From positions 1 to 35,095 of the forward strand of contig NZ_CACSIP010000039.1 of NCBI RefSeq assembly GCF_902705885.1: a stretch of 35,095 nucleotides of DNA. The letters run 5' to 3'. Source of the stretch: Mycolicibacterium austroafricanum. GTDB taxonomy: Bacteria; Actinomycetota; Actinomycetes; Mycobacteriales; Mycobacteriaceae. The notes below the pieces were generated by a model. It worked only from the letters and a program-made list of their open reading frames with translations, ran no database searches and was not told the origin of the DNA. The position numbers were made by a program, and so were the translations under genes. Numbering within the stretch: position 1 is the first letter of the stretch; every line of letters begins with the position of its first letter. Shown in pieces: positions 1-7,599 of the stretch.

Positions 1-2363
1 CCCCGGGCCCGCGTCCCGGCCCGGTGCCGGGTGGTGCCCCCAAGCCCGCCCCGCGCACCCCGCGTGTCGGAAACAATCCGTTCTCGTCCCAGCAGCCGGT
101 CGAACGGCCGGCACCGCGACCCCAGGCGCCGCGGCCAGGAGCCGGTCCCGGTGGACCGCGCCCCGGCGGCGGCCCGCGTCCGGGCGCAACCCCCGGCAAC
201 ATGCCGCCCCGGCCCGCTGGTGCCCGCCCGACACCCGGTGGCGGCCCACGTCCCGGCAGCGGTCCACGACCCGGGCCCGGCGCCCGCGGACCCGGAGCCG
301 GCGGCCCCGGCGGTCGTCCCGGTGGCGGTGGCGGCGGCGGTAACTACCGCGGTGGCGGCCCCGGCGGAGGCGGCGGCGCACCCGCAGGAGGCGGCGGTTT
401 TCGGGGCCGTCCCGGCGGTGGCGGTCGTCCCGGCCAGCGCGGCGGAGCGGCAGGTGCGTTCGGTCGCCCCGGCGGCGCCCCCAAGCGCGGTCGCAAGTCG
501 AAGCGGGCGAAACGCGCCGAGTACGAGAACATGCAGGCACCGGTCGTCGGTGGCGTGCGGTTGCCGCACGGCAACGGCGAGACCATCCGGCTGGCACGGG
601 GCGCATCGCTGTCCGACTTCGCCGAGAAGATCGACGCCAACCCGGCCTCACTGGTGCAGGCGCTGTTCAACCTCGGTGAGATGGTCACCGCCACCCAGTC
701 GGTGGGCGACGACACCTTGGAGTTGCTCGGCAACGAGATGAACTACAAGGTGCAGGTCGTCTCGCCCGAGGACGAGGACCGCGAACTGCTGCAGTCCTTC
801 GACCTCACCTACGGCGAGGACGAGGGCGGCGAGGAGGACCTCGAGTTCCGCCCGCCGGTGGTCACCGTCATGGGTCACGTCGACCACGGCAAGACGCGAC
901 TGCTGGACACCATCCGCAACGCCACCGTCCGCGAGGGCGAGGCCGGCGGTATCACCCAGCACATCGGCGCCTACCAGGTCCTCACCGAACTGGACGGCAA
1001 CGAGCGGCTGATCACCTTCATCGACACCCCGGGTCACGAAGCGTTCACCGCGATGCGTGCCCGCGGTGCGAAGGCCACCGACATCGCGATCCTGGTGGTC
1101 GCCGCCGACGACGGCGTCATGCCCCAGACGGTGGAGGCGATCAACCACGCGCAGGCTGCTGACGTGCCGATCGTGGTCGCCGTCAACAAGATCGACGTGG
1201 AAGGTGCCGACCCGGCCAAGATCCGCGGCCAGCTCACCGAATACGGCCTGGTTGCCGAGGACTTCGGCGGCGACACCATGTTCGTCGACATCTCGGCCAA
1301 GCAGGGCACCAACATCGACGCCCTGCTGGAAGCAGTGATCCTGACCGCCGACGCGGCCCTGGACCTGCGCGCCAACCCGGACATGGAAGCCCAGGGTGTG
1401 GCCATCGAGGCGCACCTGGACCGCGGCCGCGGACCCGTCGCGACCGTGCTGATCCAGCGCGGCACCCTGCGGGTCGGCGACTCGATCGTCGCCGGCGACG
1501 CGTACGGCCGGGTTCGCCGGATGGTCGACGAGCACGGCGAGGATGTCGCCGAGGCGTTGCCGTCGCGGCCGGTGCAGGTCGTCGGCTTCACGTCGGTGCC
1601 CGGCGCGGGCGACAACCTGCTGGTCGTCGACGAGGATCGGATCGCCCGGCAGATCGCCGACCGGCGCAGCGCGCGCAAGCGCAACGCGCTGGCCGCCCGC
1701 AGCCGTAAGCGGATCAGCCTCGACGATCTGGATGCGGCGCTGAAGGAGACCAGCCAGCTGAACCTGATCCTCAAGGGCGACAACTCGGGCACCGTGGAGG
1801 CGCTCGAGGAGGCCCTGCTCGGGATCGAGATCGACGACGAGGTGGAGCTGCGCGTCATCGACCGCGGTGTCGGTGGTGTCACCGAGACCAACGTCAACCT
1901 GGCGTCGGCCTCGGACGCGATCATCATCGGGTTCAACGTGCGCGCCGAGGGCAAGGCCACCGAGCTGGCCAACCGCGAAGGCGTCGACATCCGGTACTAC
2001 TCGGTGATCTACCAGGCGATCGACGAGATCCAGAACGCGCTCAAGGGCATGCTCAAGCCGGTCTACGAGGAGAAGGAACTCGGCCGCGCCGAGATCCGGG
2101 CGATCTTCCGGTCGTCGAAGGTCGGCAACATCGCCGGCTGCCTCGTCCAGTCGGGCATCATGCGGCGTAACGCCAAGGCGCGGTTGTTGCGTGACAACGT
2201 CGTCGTGGCCCAGAACCTCACGGTGTCGTCGCTCAAGCGTGAGAAGGACGACGCCACCGAGGTCCGCGAGGGTTACGAGTGCGGTCTGACGCTGACGTAC
2301 AACGACATCAAAGAAGGCGATGTCATCGAGACCTACGAGCTGGTCGAAAAAGAACGTGTGTAG
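1..2363 (+). CDS. infB: Translation initiation factor IF-2 (5' end outside window)
   Basis: IF-2 is the GTPase that brings initiator fMet-tRNA to the 30S subunit and promotes subunit joining in the cytoplasm. The reading frame is open from the first bases, so the start lies upstream; a GTG at 24 is only an internal codon. The visible part begins with a long Gly/Pro/Arg-rich disordered stretch (to about 480), usual in actinobacterial IF-2. An IF2_N-like segment follows, then the GTPase domain: P-loop GHVDHGKT at 873-896, DTPGHEAF at 1023-1046, NKID at 1185-1196 and an SAK motif near 1293. After it come the beta-barrel domains and the C-terminal tRNA-binding domain, ending in YELVEKERV. At least 787 codons are present, close to the usual length minus part of the N terminus. 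rbfA follows 17 nt downstream, the common bacterial arrangement. Identity is not in doubt. Confidence 0.98.
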   Translation, partial: PGPRPGPVPGGAPKPAPRTPRVGNNPFSSQQPVERPAPRPQAPRPGAGPGGPRPGGGPRPGATPGNMPPRPAGARPTPGGGPRPGSGPRPGPGARGPGAGGPGGRPGGGGGGGNYRGGGPGGGGGAPAGGGGFRGRPGGGGRPGQRGGAAGAFGRPGGAPKRGRKSKRAKRAEYENMQAPVVGGVRLPHGNGETIRLARGASLSDFAEKIDANPASLVQALFNLGEMVTATQSVGDDTLELLGNEMNYKVQVVSPEDEDRELLQSFDLTYGEDEGGEEDLEFRPPVVTVMGHVDHGKTRLLDTIRNATVREGEAGGITQHIGAYQVLTELDGNERLITFIDTPGHEAFTAMRARGAKATDIAILVVAADDGVMPQTVEAINHAQAADVPIVVAVNKIDVEGADPAKIRGQLTEYGLVAEDFGGDTMFVDISAKQGTNIDALLEAVILTADAALDLRANPDMEAQGVAIEAHLDRGRGPVATVLIQRGTLRVGDSIVAGDAYGRVRRMVDEHGEDVAEALPSRPVQVVGFTSVPGAGDNLLVVDEDRIARQIADRRSARKRNALAARSRKRISLDDLDAALKETSQLNLILKGDNSGTVEALEEALLGIEIDDEVELRVIDRGVGGVTETNVNLASASDAIIIGFNVRAEGKATELANREGVDIRYYSVIYQAIDEIQNALKGMLKPVYEEKELGRAEIRAIFRSSKVGNIAGCLVQSGIMRRNAKARLLRDNVVVAQNLTVSSLKREKDDATEVREGYECGLTLTYNDIKEGDVIETYELVEKERV

Positions 2364-2380
2364 TAGGAGCGTCGAGAAAC

Positions 2381-2884
2381 ATGGTTGACGTCGGGCGGGC
2401 GCGCCGGCTGTCCAAGCGCATCGGCACGGTTGTCGCCACGGCCATCGAGTTCGAGATCAAGGATCCCCCGCTGGCCTTCGTGACCGTCACGGACACGAAG
2501 GTCACGGGAGACCTGCACGACGCCACCGTGTACTACACGGTGCGCGGCGAGACACTGCAGGACGAACCCGACTACGCCGCCGCGGCGGCGGCGCTGGAGC
2601 GCGCCAAGGGCACGCTGCGCAGCAAGGTCGGCGCCGCCACCGGCGTGCGCTTCACCCCGACGCTGTCGTTCGTGCTCGACAAGGTTCCGGAGACCTCGGC
2701 GCACATGGAGGAACTGCTCGCGCGTGCGCGGGCGGCGGATGAGGATTTGGCGAGAGTTCGGCAAGGAGCCAAGCACGCCGGAGACGCGGACCCGTACCGT
2801 GTAAGCGGGGTGGAGGACACGGCAGACCTGGGGCCGGACTCTGAGGACACGGGTGACCGCAACAGAGACAGTGACCGCAGCTGA
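2381..2884 (+). CDS. rbfA: 30S ribosome-binding factor A
   Basis: RbfA is a KH-like protein that binds 16S rRNA in the maturing 30S subunit and helps process its 5' end. The 167-residue product has the family core: an N-terminal helix with RARRLSKRIG, the segment FEIKDPPLAFVTVTDTKVTG, and the later part around FVLDKVPETSAHMEELL. A charged C-terminal tail of about 40 residues follows, as in other mycobacterial forms. I chose the ATG at 2381 because it has a TAGGAG-like ribosome site about 11 nt upstream and matches the family N terminus; the frame stays open further upstream without homology. It lies 17 nt after infB, and its end overlaps nrnA by 32 nt, so translation is probably coupled. Confidence 0.95.
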   Translation: MVDVGRARRLSKRIGTVVATAIEFEIKDPPLAFVTVTDTKVTGDLHDATVYYTVRGETLQDEPDYAAAAAALERAKGTLRSKVGAATGVRFTPTLSFVLDKVPETSAHMEELLARARAADEDLARVRQGAKHAGDADPYRVSGVEDTADLGPDSEDTGDRNRDSDRS

Positions 2885-3869
2885 GACGGCGACTGACGCA
2901 CTGGTGACAGGTGCCCGCGTCGACGCGCACGGCGCAGCTGAACTCCTGGCGGCGGTCGCTTCCGTCAGCGTGGTCTGCCACGTGTTCCCCGACGCCGACA
3001 CCATCGGGGCGGGGCTGGGGTTGGCGCTGGTGCTCGAACACGCGGGCAAGGATGTCGCCGTCAGCTTCGCCGAGCCCGCACAACTGCCCGAGTCGCTGCA
3101 GTCGCTGCCCGGTGGCCATCTACTGGTGGCGCCCGAGCAGCTGCGTCCCGACGCCGAGCTGGTGGTGACCGTGGACATCCCCAGCGTGAACCGCCTTGGC
3201 GCGTTGGGTGACCATGCTGCTCCCGGGCGTCAGGTGCTGGTCATCGATCACCACGCCTCCAACCACCTGTTCGGCACCGCGAACTACGTCGACCCGTCGG
3301 CCGACTCGACGACGATGCTGGTGGCCGAACTGCTGGACGCGTGGGGCAAGCCGATCGACCCGGGCGTCGCGCACTGCCTGTATGCGGGACTGACCACCGA
3401 CACCGGTTCGTTCCGGTGGGCCAGTGCCCGTGCGCACCGGCTGGCGGCACGTCTGGTCGAGTTGGGCGTCGACAACGCCGCGATCAGCCGCACCCTGCTC
3501 GACACCCATCCGTTCGCGTGGCTGCCGATGCTGTCCCGCGTGCTGGGATCGGCGCGGTTGTTGGGCGACGCCGCCGGCGGTCGCGGACTCGTGTACGCCG
3601 TGGTTCCTCACGGGGAATGGGTCGAGGCCCGCCCCGAAGAAGTGGAGAGCATCGTCGACATCGTGCGCACCACCCAGCAGGCCGAGGTGGCGGCGGTGTT
3701 CAAAGAGATCGCGCCGGGCAACTGGTCGGTGTCGATGCGCTCGAAGTCGGTGGACCTCGCCTCGGTGGCCAGCGCGTTCGGCGGCGGCGGACATCGCCTC
3801 GCCGCCGGCTACTCGGCCGCCGGATCCACCGACGACGTGGTCCAGGCGCTCGTCCGTTCCCTTGGCTGA
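2853..3869 (+). CDS. nrnA: DHH/DHHA1 phosphoesterase (NrnA-type oligoribonuclease / pAp phosphatase)
   Basis: NrnA-type enzymes degrade 2-5 nt RNA fragments and dephosphorylate pAp; the M. tuberculosis homologue Rv2837c also hydrolyses cyclic-di-AMP/pApA (family knowledge). The 338-residue product has DHH motif I (H43, D47 and D49 in HVFPDADTIG), D107 in VTVDIPS, the DHH motif D131-H132-H133, and the C-terminal DHHA1 signature GGGGH at 310-314. The GTG start at 2853 lies inside rbfA, giving a 32-nt overlap, and yields a length close to the Mtb protein (336 aa as I recall). The infB-rbfA-nrnA order links RNA turnover with ribosome maturation. All catalytic residues are present. Confidence 0.94.
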   Translation: MTATETVTAAETATDALVTGARVDAHGAAELLAAVASVSVVCHVFPDADTIGAGLGLALVLEHAGKDVAVSFAEPAQLPESLQSLPGGHLLVAPEQLRPDAELVVTVDIPSVNRLGALGDHAAPGRQVLVIDHHASNHLFGTANYVDPSADSTTMLVAELLDAWGKPIDPGVAHCLYAGLTTDTGSFRWASARAHRLAARLVELGVDNAAISRTLLDTHPFAWLPMLSRVLGSARLLGDAAGGRGLVYAVVPHGEWVEARPEEVESIVDIVRTTQQAEVAAVFKEIAPGNWSVSMRSKSVDLASVASAFGGGGHRLAAGYSAAGSTDDVVQALVRSLG

Positions 3870-3885
3870 CTCTGCCGGCGGCGCC

Positions 3886-5226
3886 GTGACCGGTACGCAC
3901 GGAGAACCGGTCCAGCCGGCGACCGGCCGTCGCATCGCCGCCCTGGCGTTCCCGGCGTTGGGTGTGCTCGCCGCAGAACCCCTCTACCTGCTGTTCGACT
4001 TGGCCGTCGTCGGGCGCCTCGGGGCGCTCGATCTGGCCGGTCTGGCGATCGGTGCGCTGGTCATGGGTGTGCTGAGCTCTCAGCTGACGTTCCTGTCCTA
4101 CGGCACCACGGCGCGCGCCGCGCGGTTCTACGGTGTCGGCGACCGGGCCGCCGCTGTGGGCGAGGGCGTGCAGGCCACCTGGCTGGCCCTCGGCATCGGC
4201 GCCACCATCGTGGTCGCCGTCCAGTTGGGCGCCCAACCGTTGGTGGCGTTGTTGGCCGGCGGGTCCGACGGGGGCCGGATCGCCGACGCAGCGCTGCCGT
4301 GGGTGCGCATCGCCAGCCTGGCGGTGCCCGCGATCCTGGTCGCCGCCGCGGGCAATGGCTGGATGCGCGGAGTTCAGGACACCGTGCGCCCGCTGCGCTT
4401 CGTCGTCTTCGGCTTCGCGGTCTCGGCGGTGCTGTGCCCGCTGCTGGTGTACGGCTGGCTGGGCGCCCCCGAACTCGGGCTGGCCGGATCGGCGGTGGCC
4501 AACCTGATCGGCCAGTGGCTTGCCGCAGGGCTGTTCTTCCGGGCGCTGTTCGTCGAGAAGGCCCCGCTGCGACCCCAACCGCCGGTCCTGCGCGCCCAGC
4601 TGGTGATGGGCCGCGACCTGGTGCTGCGGACCCTGGCGTTCCAGGCGTGCTTCGTCTCCGCGGGGGCGGTCGCCGCCCGGTTCGGCGCAGCCGCCGTCGC
4701 GGCCCATCAAGTCGTGCTGCAGTTGTGGAGTTTCCTTGCGCTGGTTCTCGATTCGCTGGCCATCGCAGCACAATCACTGGTTGGCGCGGCGCTCGGCGCA
4801 GGTCAGCTGACGCACGCGAAGTCGGTGGCCTGGCGGGTGACGATCTTCTCCACCGTCTCCGGTGTTGCGCTGGCGGCGCTGTTCGCGCTGGGCTCCTCGG
4901 CGGTGCCCGGGATCTTCACCGACGACCAGTCGGTGCTCGATGCGATCGGGGTGCCGTGGTGGTTCCTGGTGGCCCAGTTGCCGGTCGCCGGAATCGTCTT
5001 CGCCATCGACGGGGTATTGCTGGGGGCGGGGGACGCCAAGTTCATGCGCAACGCGACGCTTATCAGTGCCCTGGTGGGCTTCCTGCCGTTGATCTGGTTG
5101 TCGCTGGCCTTCGGCTGGGGCCTGCTGGGCATCTGGTCGGGCCTGAGCACGTTCATGGTGTTGCGGCTGGCGTTCGTCGGCTGGCGGGTGTTGTCCGGAC
5201 GCTGGCTGGTTGCCGGTACCGGCTGA
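3886..5226 (+). CDS. dinF: MATE-family efflux protein DinF
   Basis: This is an inner-membrane multidrug/toxin exporter of the MATE family (cation-driven antiport). The product is almost entirely hydrophobic, with about 12 membrane segments, and starts with the family-typical RRIAALAFPALGVLAAEPLYLL. It matches the mycobacterial DinF homologue Rv2836c in remembered sequence and in its place directly after nrnA. The start is uncertain. A GTG at 3886 gives 446 residues and sits 16 nt after nrnA; a TTG at 3862 overlaps nrnA by 8 nt and adds 8 residues. Neither has a strong ribosome site. I prefer the GTG. In Mtb the ugp sugar-transport genes follow; here the next gene converges 12 nt away. Confidence 0.92.
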   Translation: MTGTHGEPVQPATGRRIAALAFPALGVLAAEPLYLLFDLAVVGRLGALDLAGLAIGALVMGVLSSQLTFLSYGTTARAARFYGVGDRAAAVGEGVQATWLALGIGATIVVAVQLGAQPLVALLAGGSDGGRIADAALPWVRIASLAVPAILVAAAGNGWMRGVQDTVRPLRFVVFGFAVSAVLCPLLVYGWLGAPELGLAGSAVANLIGQWLAAGLFFRALFVEKAPLRPQPPVLRAQLVMGRDLVLRTLAFQACFVSAGAVAARFGAAAVAAHQVVLQLWSFLALVLDSLAIAAQSLVGAALGAGQLTHAKSVAWRVTIFSTVSGVALAALFALGSSAVPGIFTDDQSVLDAIGVPWWFLVAQLPVAGIVFAIDGVLLGAGDAKFMRNATLISALVGFLPLIWLSLAFGWGLLGIWSGLSTFMVLRLAFVGWRVLSGRWLVAGTG

Positions 5227-5238
5227 GACACGCGAGCG

Positions 5239-5859
5239 TCACGGTCGGGTGCCGCGCACCACCCACACGTCGCGGCGGCCGACACGGTCACTGCGCACCT
5301 GCACGTCGACCAGGCCCGAGCTACGGCACAGCGCCGCAAAGGATTCCGCCTGCTCGGCGGTCCAGCCGTGGCTGGCGAACCCGGTGGCATTCGGCGGCGA
5401 CTGGCGCTCGACGGCGAGCAACCGACCGCCAGGGGCGAGCACGCGGTGCGCCTCGGCGAGGGCTTTGGTGACGTCCTGCCAGTGATGCACCGTGGCCAGC
5501 GCCCACAGGACCGTGGCCGAGGCGTCCGGTACCGGCAGCGACTCCGCGGTGCCCTCGGCCCACGTGATGGTGGCATCCGCGCGGGTGACCGCCCGTGCCA
5601 GCCGCAGCAACGACGACGCCGGGTCGACGCCGGTGACCCGCGCGCCGCGACGAGCGGCCGTCCTGGCCGCCGTACCCGGACCGCAGCCGACGTCGACGAC
5701 GTGGTCGGCGGCAGTGACCTGCGCAAGGTCGGCGGCCAGCCGGGCGTTGCCGCGACCGGTGAGCAGAAACATCACCCCGAACAGCGTCCCGGTGATACCG
5801 GCGAATCCAGGGTGATCGCCGTGGTGGTTGACCGCCGGCGGGGCGGATTCATCGCTCAT
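5239..5859 (-). CDS. Class I SAM-dependent methyltransferase
   Basis: The 206-residue soluble protein has a Methyltransf_11-type fold. The SAM-binding glycine loop VVDVGCGPGTA lies at residues 54-64 and an acidic residue ending strand 2 in VTGVDPASS. Motif II is around TVLWALATVHHWQDVTKAL, and the family-typical AEAHRVLAPGGRLLAVER follows. The acceptor cannot be deduced. The first 35 residues include a short hydrophobic stretch (GITGTLFGVMFLL), so the N terminus may touch a membrane or lipid substrate. It converges on dinF (12 nt apart) and lies 97 nt downstream of echA16 on the same strand, so the two might be co-transcribed. Confidence 0.85.
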   Translation of the reverse strand: MSDESAPPAVNHHGDHPGFAGITGTLFGVMFLLTGRGNARLAADLAQVTAADHVVDVGCGPGTAARTAARRGARVTGVDPASSLLRLARAVTRADATITWAEGTAESLPVPDASATVLWALATVHHWQDVTKALAEAHRVLAPGGRLLAVERQSPPNATGFASHGWTAEQAESFAALCRSSGLVDVQVRSDRVGRRDVWVVRGTRP

Positions 5860-5956
5860 GCACTAGACCTTGCCCGTTCAACCCGGGTCGAAGTCAAATG
5901 GCGTGATGGACGTGATCTCTCGCCGCCGAGCACGCCCCACCCGAATGAGTGAGGAA

Positions 5957-6730
5957 TCAGCGCACCTGTGAGCGGCCGCGTTCGATGACCGTGTTGCGGC
6001 TGGCAGCGATGTCGTCGCCGGACGCATTGCTCATCCATGCCCGGGCGGCGTCGGCCTCCAGCCACAGCGCGGCGCCGTTCTGGGCATCGTCGATGTGGTG
6101 GTAGGAGGCCAGCAGCGCCCGCACCGCCCGCTGGTTGTTGCCGACGATCGAGGTGGCGATCTGGCGGGCGGTGTCGAGCAGCTCGTCGTGCGGCACCACC
6201 TGGGTGACCAGACCGGCGCGCAGCGCGTCCTCGGCCGACAGGTAGTCGCCGGTCATGCTCATCCGCCGGGCCATCCCGACGCCGACCTTCTGGGGCAGCC
6301 GCACCGACAGACCCCAGGTGGGCAGCAGCCCAACCCGGGCGTGCGTGTCGGCGAAGCGGGCTGCCTCCGAAGCGATCAGGATGTCGCAGTACAGCGCGAT
6401 CTCCAGACCGCCGGTGACCGCCGCCCCGTTGATCGCCCCGATGACGGGCTTGGTCATCGCCGGCCATTTGGGCGAGATGTCGGGCAGGTCGGTGGTGTCG
6501 CCGAGCTCCTTGAGGTCCAGGCCGGCGCAGAAGACCGGGTCCGCCCCGGTGACGATGACGACGTCGACGGCGTCGTCGGCCTGCGCGTCGCGCAGCGCCC
6601 CGAAGAACCGGGTGCGCAACGCCGACGACAGCGCGTTGCGGGCACCGGGTCGATTCAGGGTCAGCGTCCGGATCCGGTCGCGGGTGTCGATCAGCAGGAT
6701 GTCGGCACCAGGGCCTGCGGGGGAGCTCAT
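5957..6730 (-). CDS. echA16: Enoyl-CoA hydratase/isomerase family protein (EchA16-like)
   Basis: This crotonase-fold protein of 257 residues is very close to M. tuberculosis EchA16 as I recall it, and lies after the dinF region as there. Visible marks are the CoA/oxyanion-hole segment PVFCAGLDLKEL (about 66-76) and NGAAVTGGLE, whose E110 is the first catalytic glutamate. In classical hydratases a second catalytic glutamate lies in the PEI(L)xG loop. Here that stretch reads THARVG, placing a histidine (H130) at the position, so plain hydratase chemistry is doubtful. Crotonase members that lack this residue can act as isomerases, hydrolases or decarboxylases. The true reaction is unknown. The start at 6730 gives the family N terminus DILLIDTRDRIRTLTLNRP. 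Confidence 0.88.
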   Translation of the reverse strand: MSSPAGPGADILLIDTRDRIRTLTLNRPGARNALSSALRTRFFGALRDAQADDAVDVVIVTGADPVFCAGLDLKELGDTTDLPDISPKWPAMTKPVIGAINGAAVTGGLEIALYCDILIASEAARFADTHARVGLLPTWGLSVRLPQKVGVGMARRMSMTGDYLSAEDALRAGLVTQVVPHDELLDTARQIATSIVGNNQRAVRALLASYHHIDDAQNGAALWLEADAARAWMSNASGDDIAASRNTVIERGRSQVR

Positions 6731-6762
6731 CCGCTCACCGTATCGGCCGCGGATTCCGCGCC

Positions 6763-6768
6763 TATCGT
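6763..6768 (+). promoter_or_regulatory. Probable -10 element of the DUF2277 gene (leaderless)
   Basis: TATCGT fits the mycobacterial TANNNT -10 consensus. It ends 8 nt before the ATG at 6776, which would make the mRNA leaderless or nearly so. No clear -35 box is seen. Confidence 0.4.
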
Positions 6769-6775
6769 AGAGGTC

Positions 6776-7042
6776 ATGTGTCGAAACATCACCGAGTTGC
6801 GGGGCCTGGAACCGGCCGCGACAGCCGAGGAGATCGAGGCCGCGGCGCGCCAGTACATCCGCAAGGTCAGCGGCATCACCCGGCCCTCCGGCGCCAACGT
6901 CGAGGCGTTCGAGTCCGCCGTCGCCGACGTCACGGCCACCACCCAGCGGCTGCTCGCCGACCTGCAGCCGCGCCGGCAGCCGCCGAAAACCGTTCCGCCG
7001 CTTCGTCGTCCCGAGGTGCGCGCACGCCTCGGGCTCGGATGA
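6776..7042 (+). CDS. DUF2277 family protein
   Basis: A small protein of 88 residues starting MCRNITELRGLEPAATAEEI. The N-terminal MCRNI(K/T)xLR and the following Q(Y/F)VRK(V/I)SG-like segment (here QYIRKVSG at 66 to 70% of the first half) are what I associate with DUF2277. The tail is basic and proline-rich (QPRRQPPKTVPPLRRPEVRARLG), suggesting nucleic-acid contact, which is only an inference. The ATG at 6776 follows a likely -10 element closely. Its stop overlaps the start of the next gene (ATGA at 7039-7042), so the pair is translationally coupled. Function is unknown. Confidence 0.85.
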   Translation: MCRNITELRGLEPAATAEEIEAAARQYIRKVSGITRPSGANVEAFESAVADVTATTQRLLADLQPRRQPPKTVPPLRRPEVRARLGLG

Positions 7043-7599
7043 CCACCACCCTGACCGCCCCGGCCCTCAAGGAGTGGAGCGCGGTCGTGCACGCGCTGCT
7101 CGCGGGCAGGCAGACGGTGCTGCTGCGCAAGGGCGGTATCGGTGAGAAGCGGTTCGAGGTGGCGGCCTCGCGGTTCCTGCTGTTCCCGACGGTCGCGCAC
7201 AGCCACGCCGAACGGGTGCGCCCCGAACACCTCGACCTCCTCGAAACCGCTGCAGCAGACAGCACCGAGGACGAGGTCGTGCTACGAGCAGGTGCCCGGG
7301 TAGTGGCCGCGGTCGAGGTCCGTCAACCGGACAGGCTGGATGAGGTTGCACCGCTGCACATCTGGACGGCCGACTCGGTGCGTGCCGACCGTCTCGACTT
7401 CAGGCCGCGGCACCGGCTGACGGTGCTGGTCGTCTCGGCGGCGCCGCTGGCCGAGCCGGTGCGGCTGGTGCGCACCCCTGACCACCGGGGCTGCTCGAGT
7501 TGGGTGCAGCTGCCGGTCGATCCGGCGTGGGCGGCACCGGTACACGACGACGCGGCACTCGACGAGATCGCTACCCGGGTGCGGCGCTCAGTCGGTTGA
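7039..7599 (+). CDS. DUF1802 family protein
   Basis: The 186-residue soluble protein begins with ALKEWSAVVHALLAGRQTVLLRKGGIGE, followed by an FLLFPTVAHSHAERVRPEH segment. Both are typical of DUF1802, a family without known function that is often found near nucleases or mobile DNA in other bacteria. No catalytic motif stands out beyond conserved Lys, Gly and His residues in these two segments. The ATG at 7039 overlaps the stop of the DUF2277 gene by 4 nt. Its end overlaps the end of the convergent hydrolase gene by 12 nt, leaving no room for a terminator between them. Confidence 0.83.
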   Translation: MTTTLTAPALKEWSAVVHALLAGRQTVLLRKGGIGEKRFEVAASRFLLFPTVAHSHAERVRPEHLDLLETAAADSTEDEVVLRAGARVVAAVEVRQPDRLDEVAPLHIWTADSVRADRLDFRPRHRLTVLVVSAAPLAEPVRLVRTPDHRGCSSWVQLPVDPAWAAPVHDDAALDEIATRVRRSVG

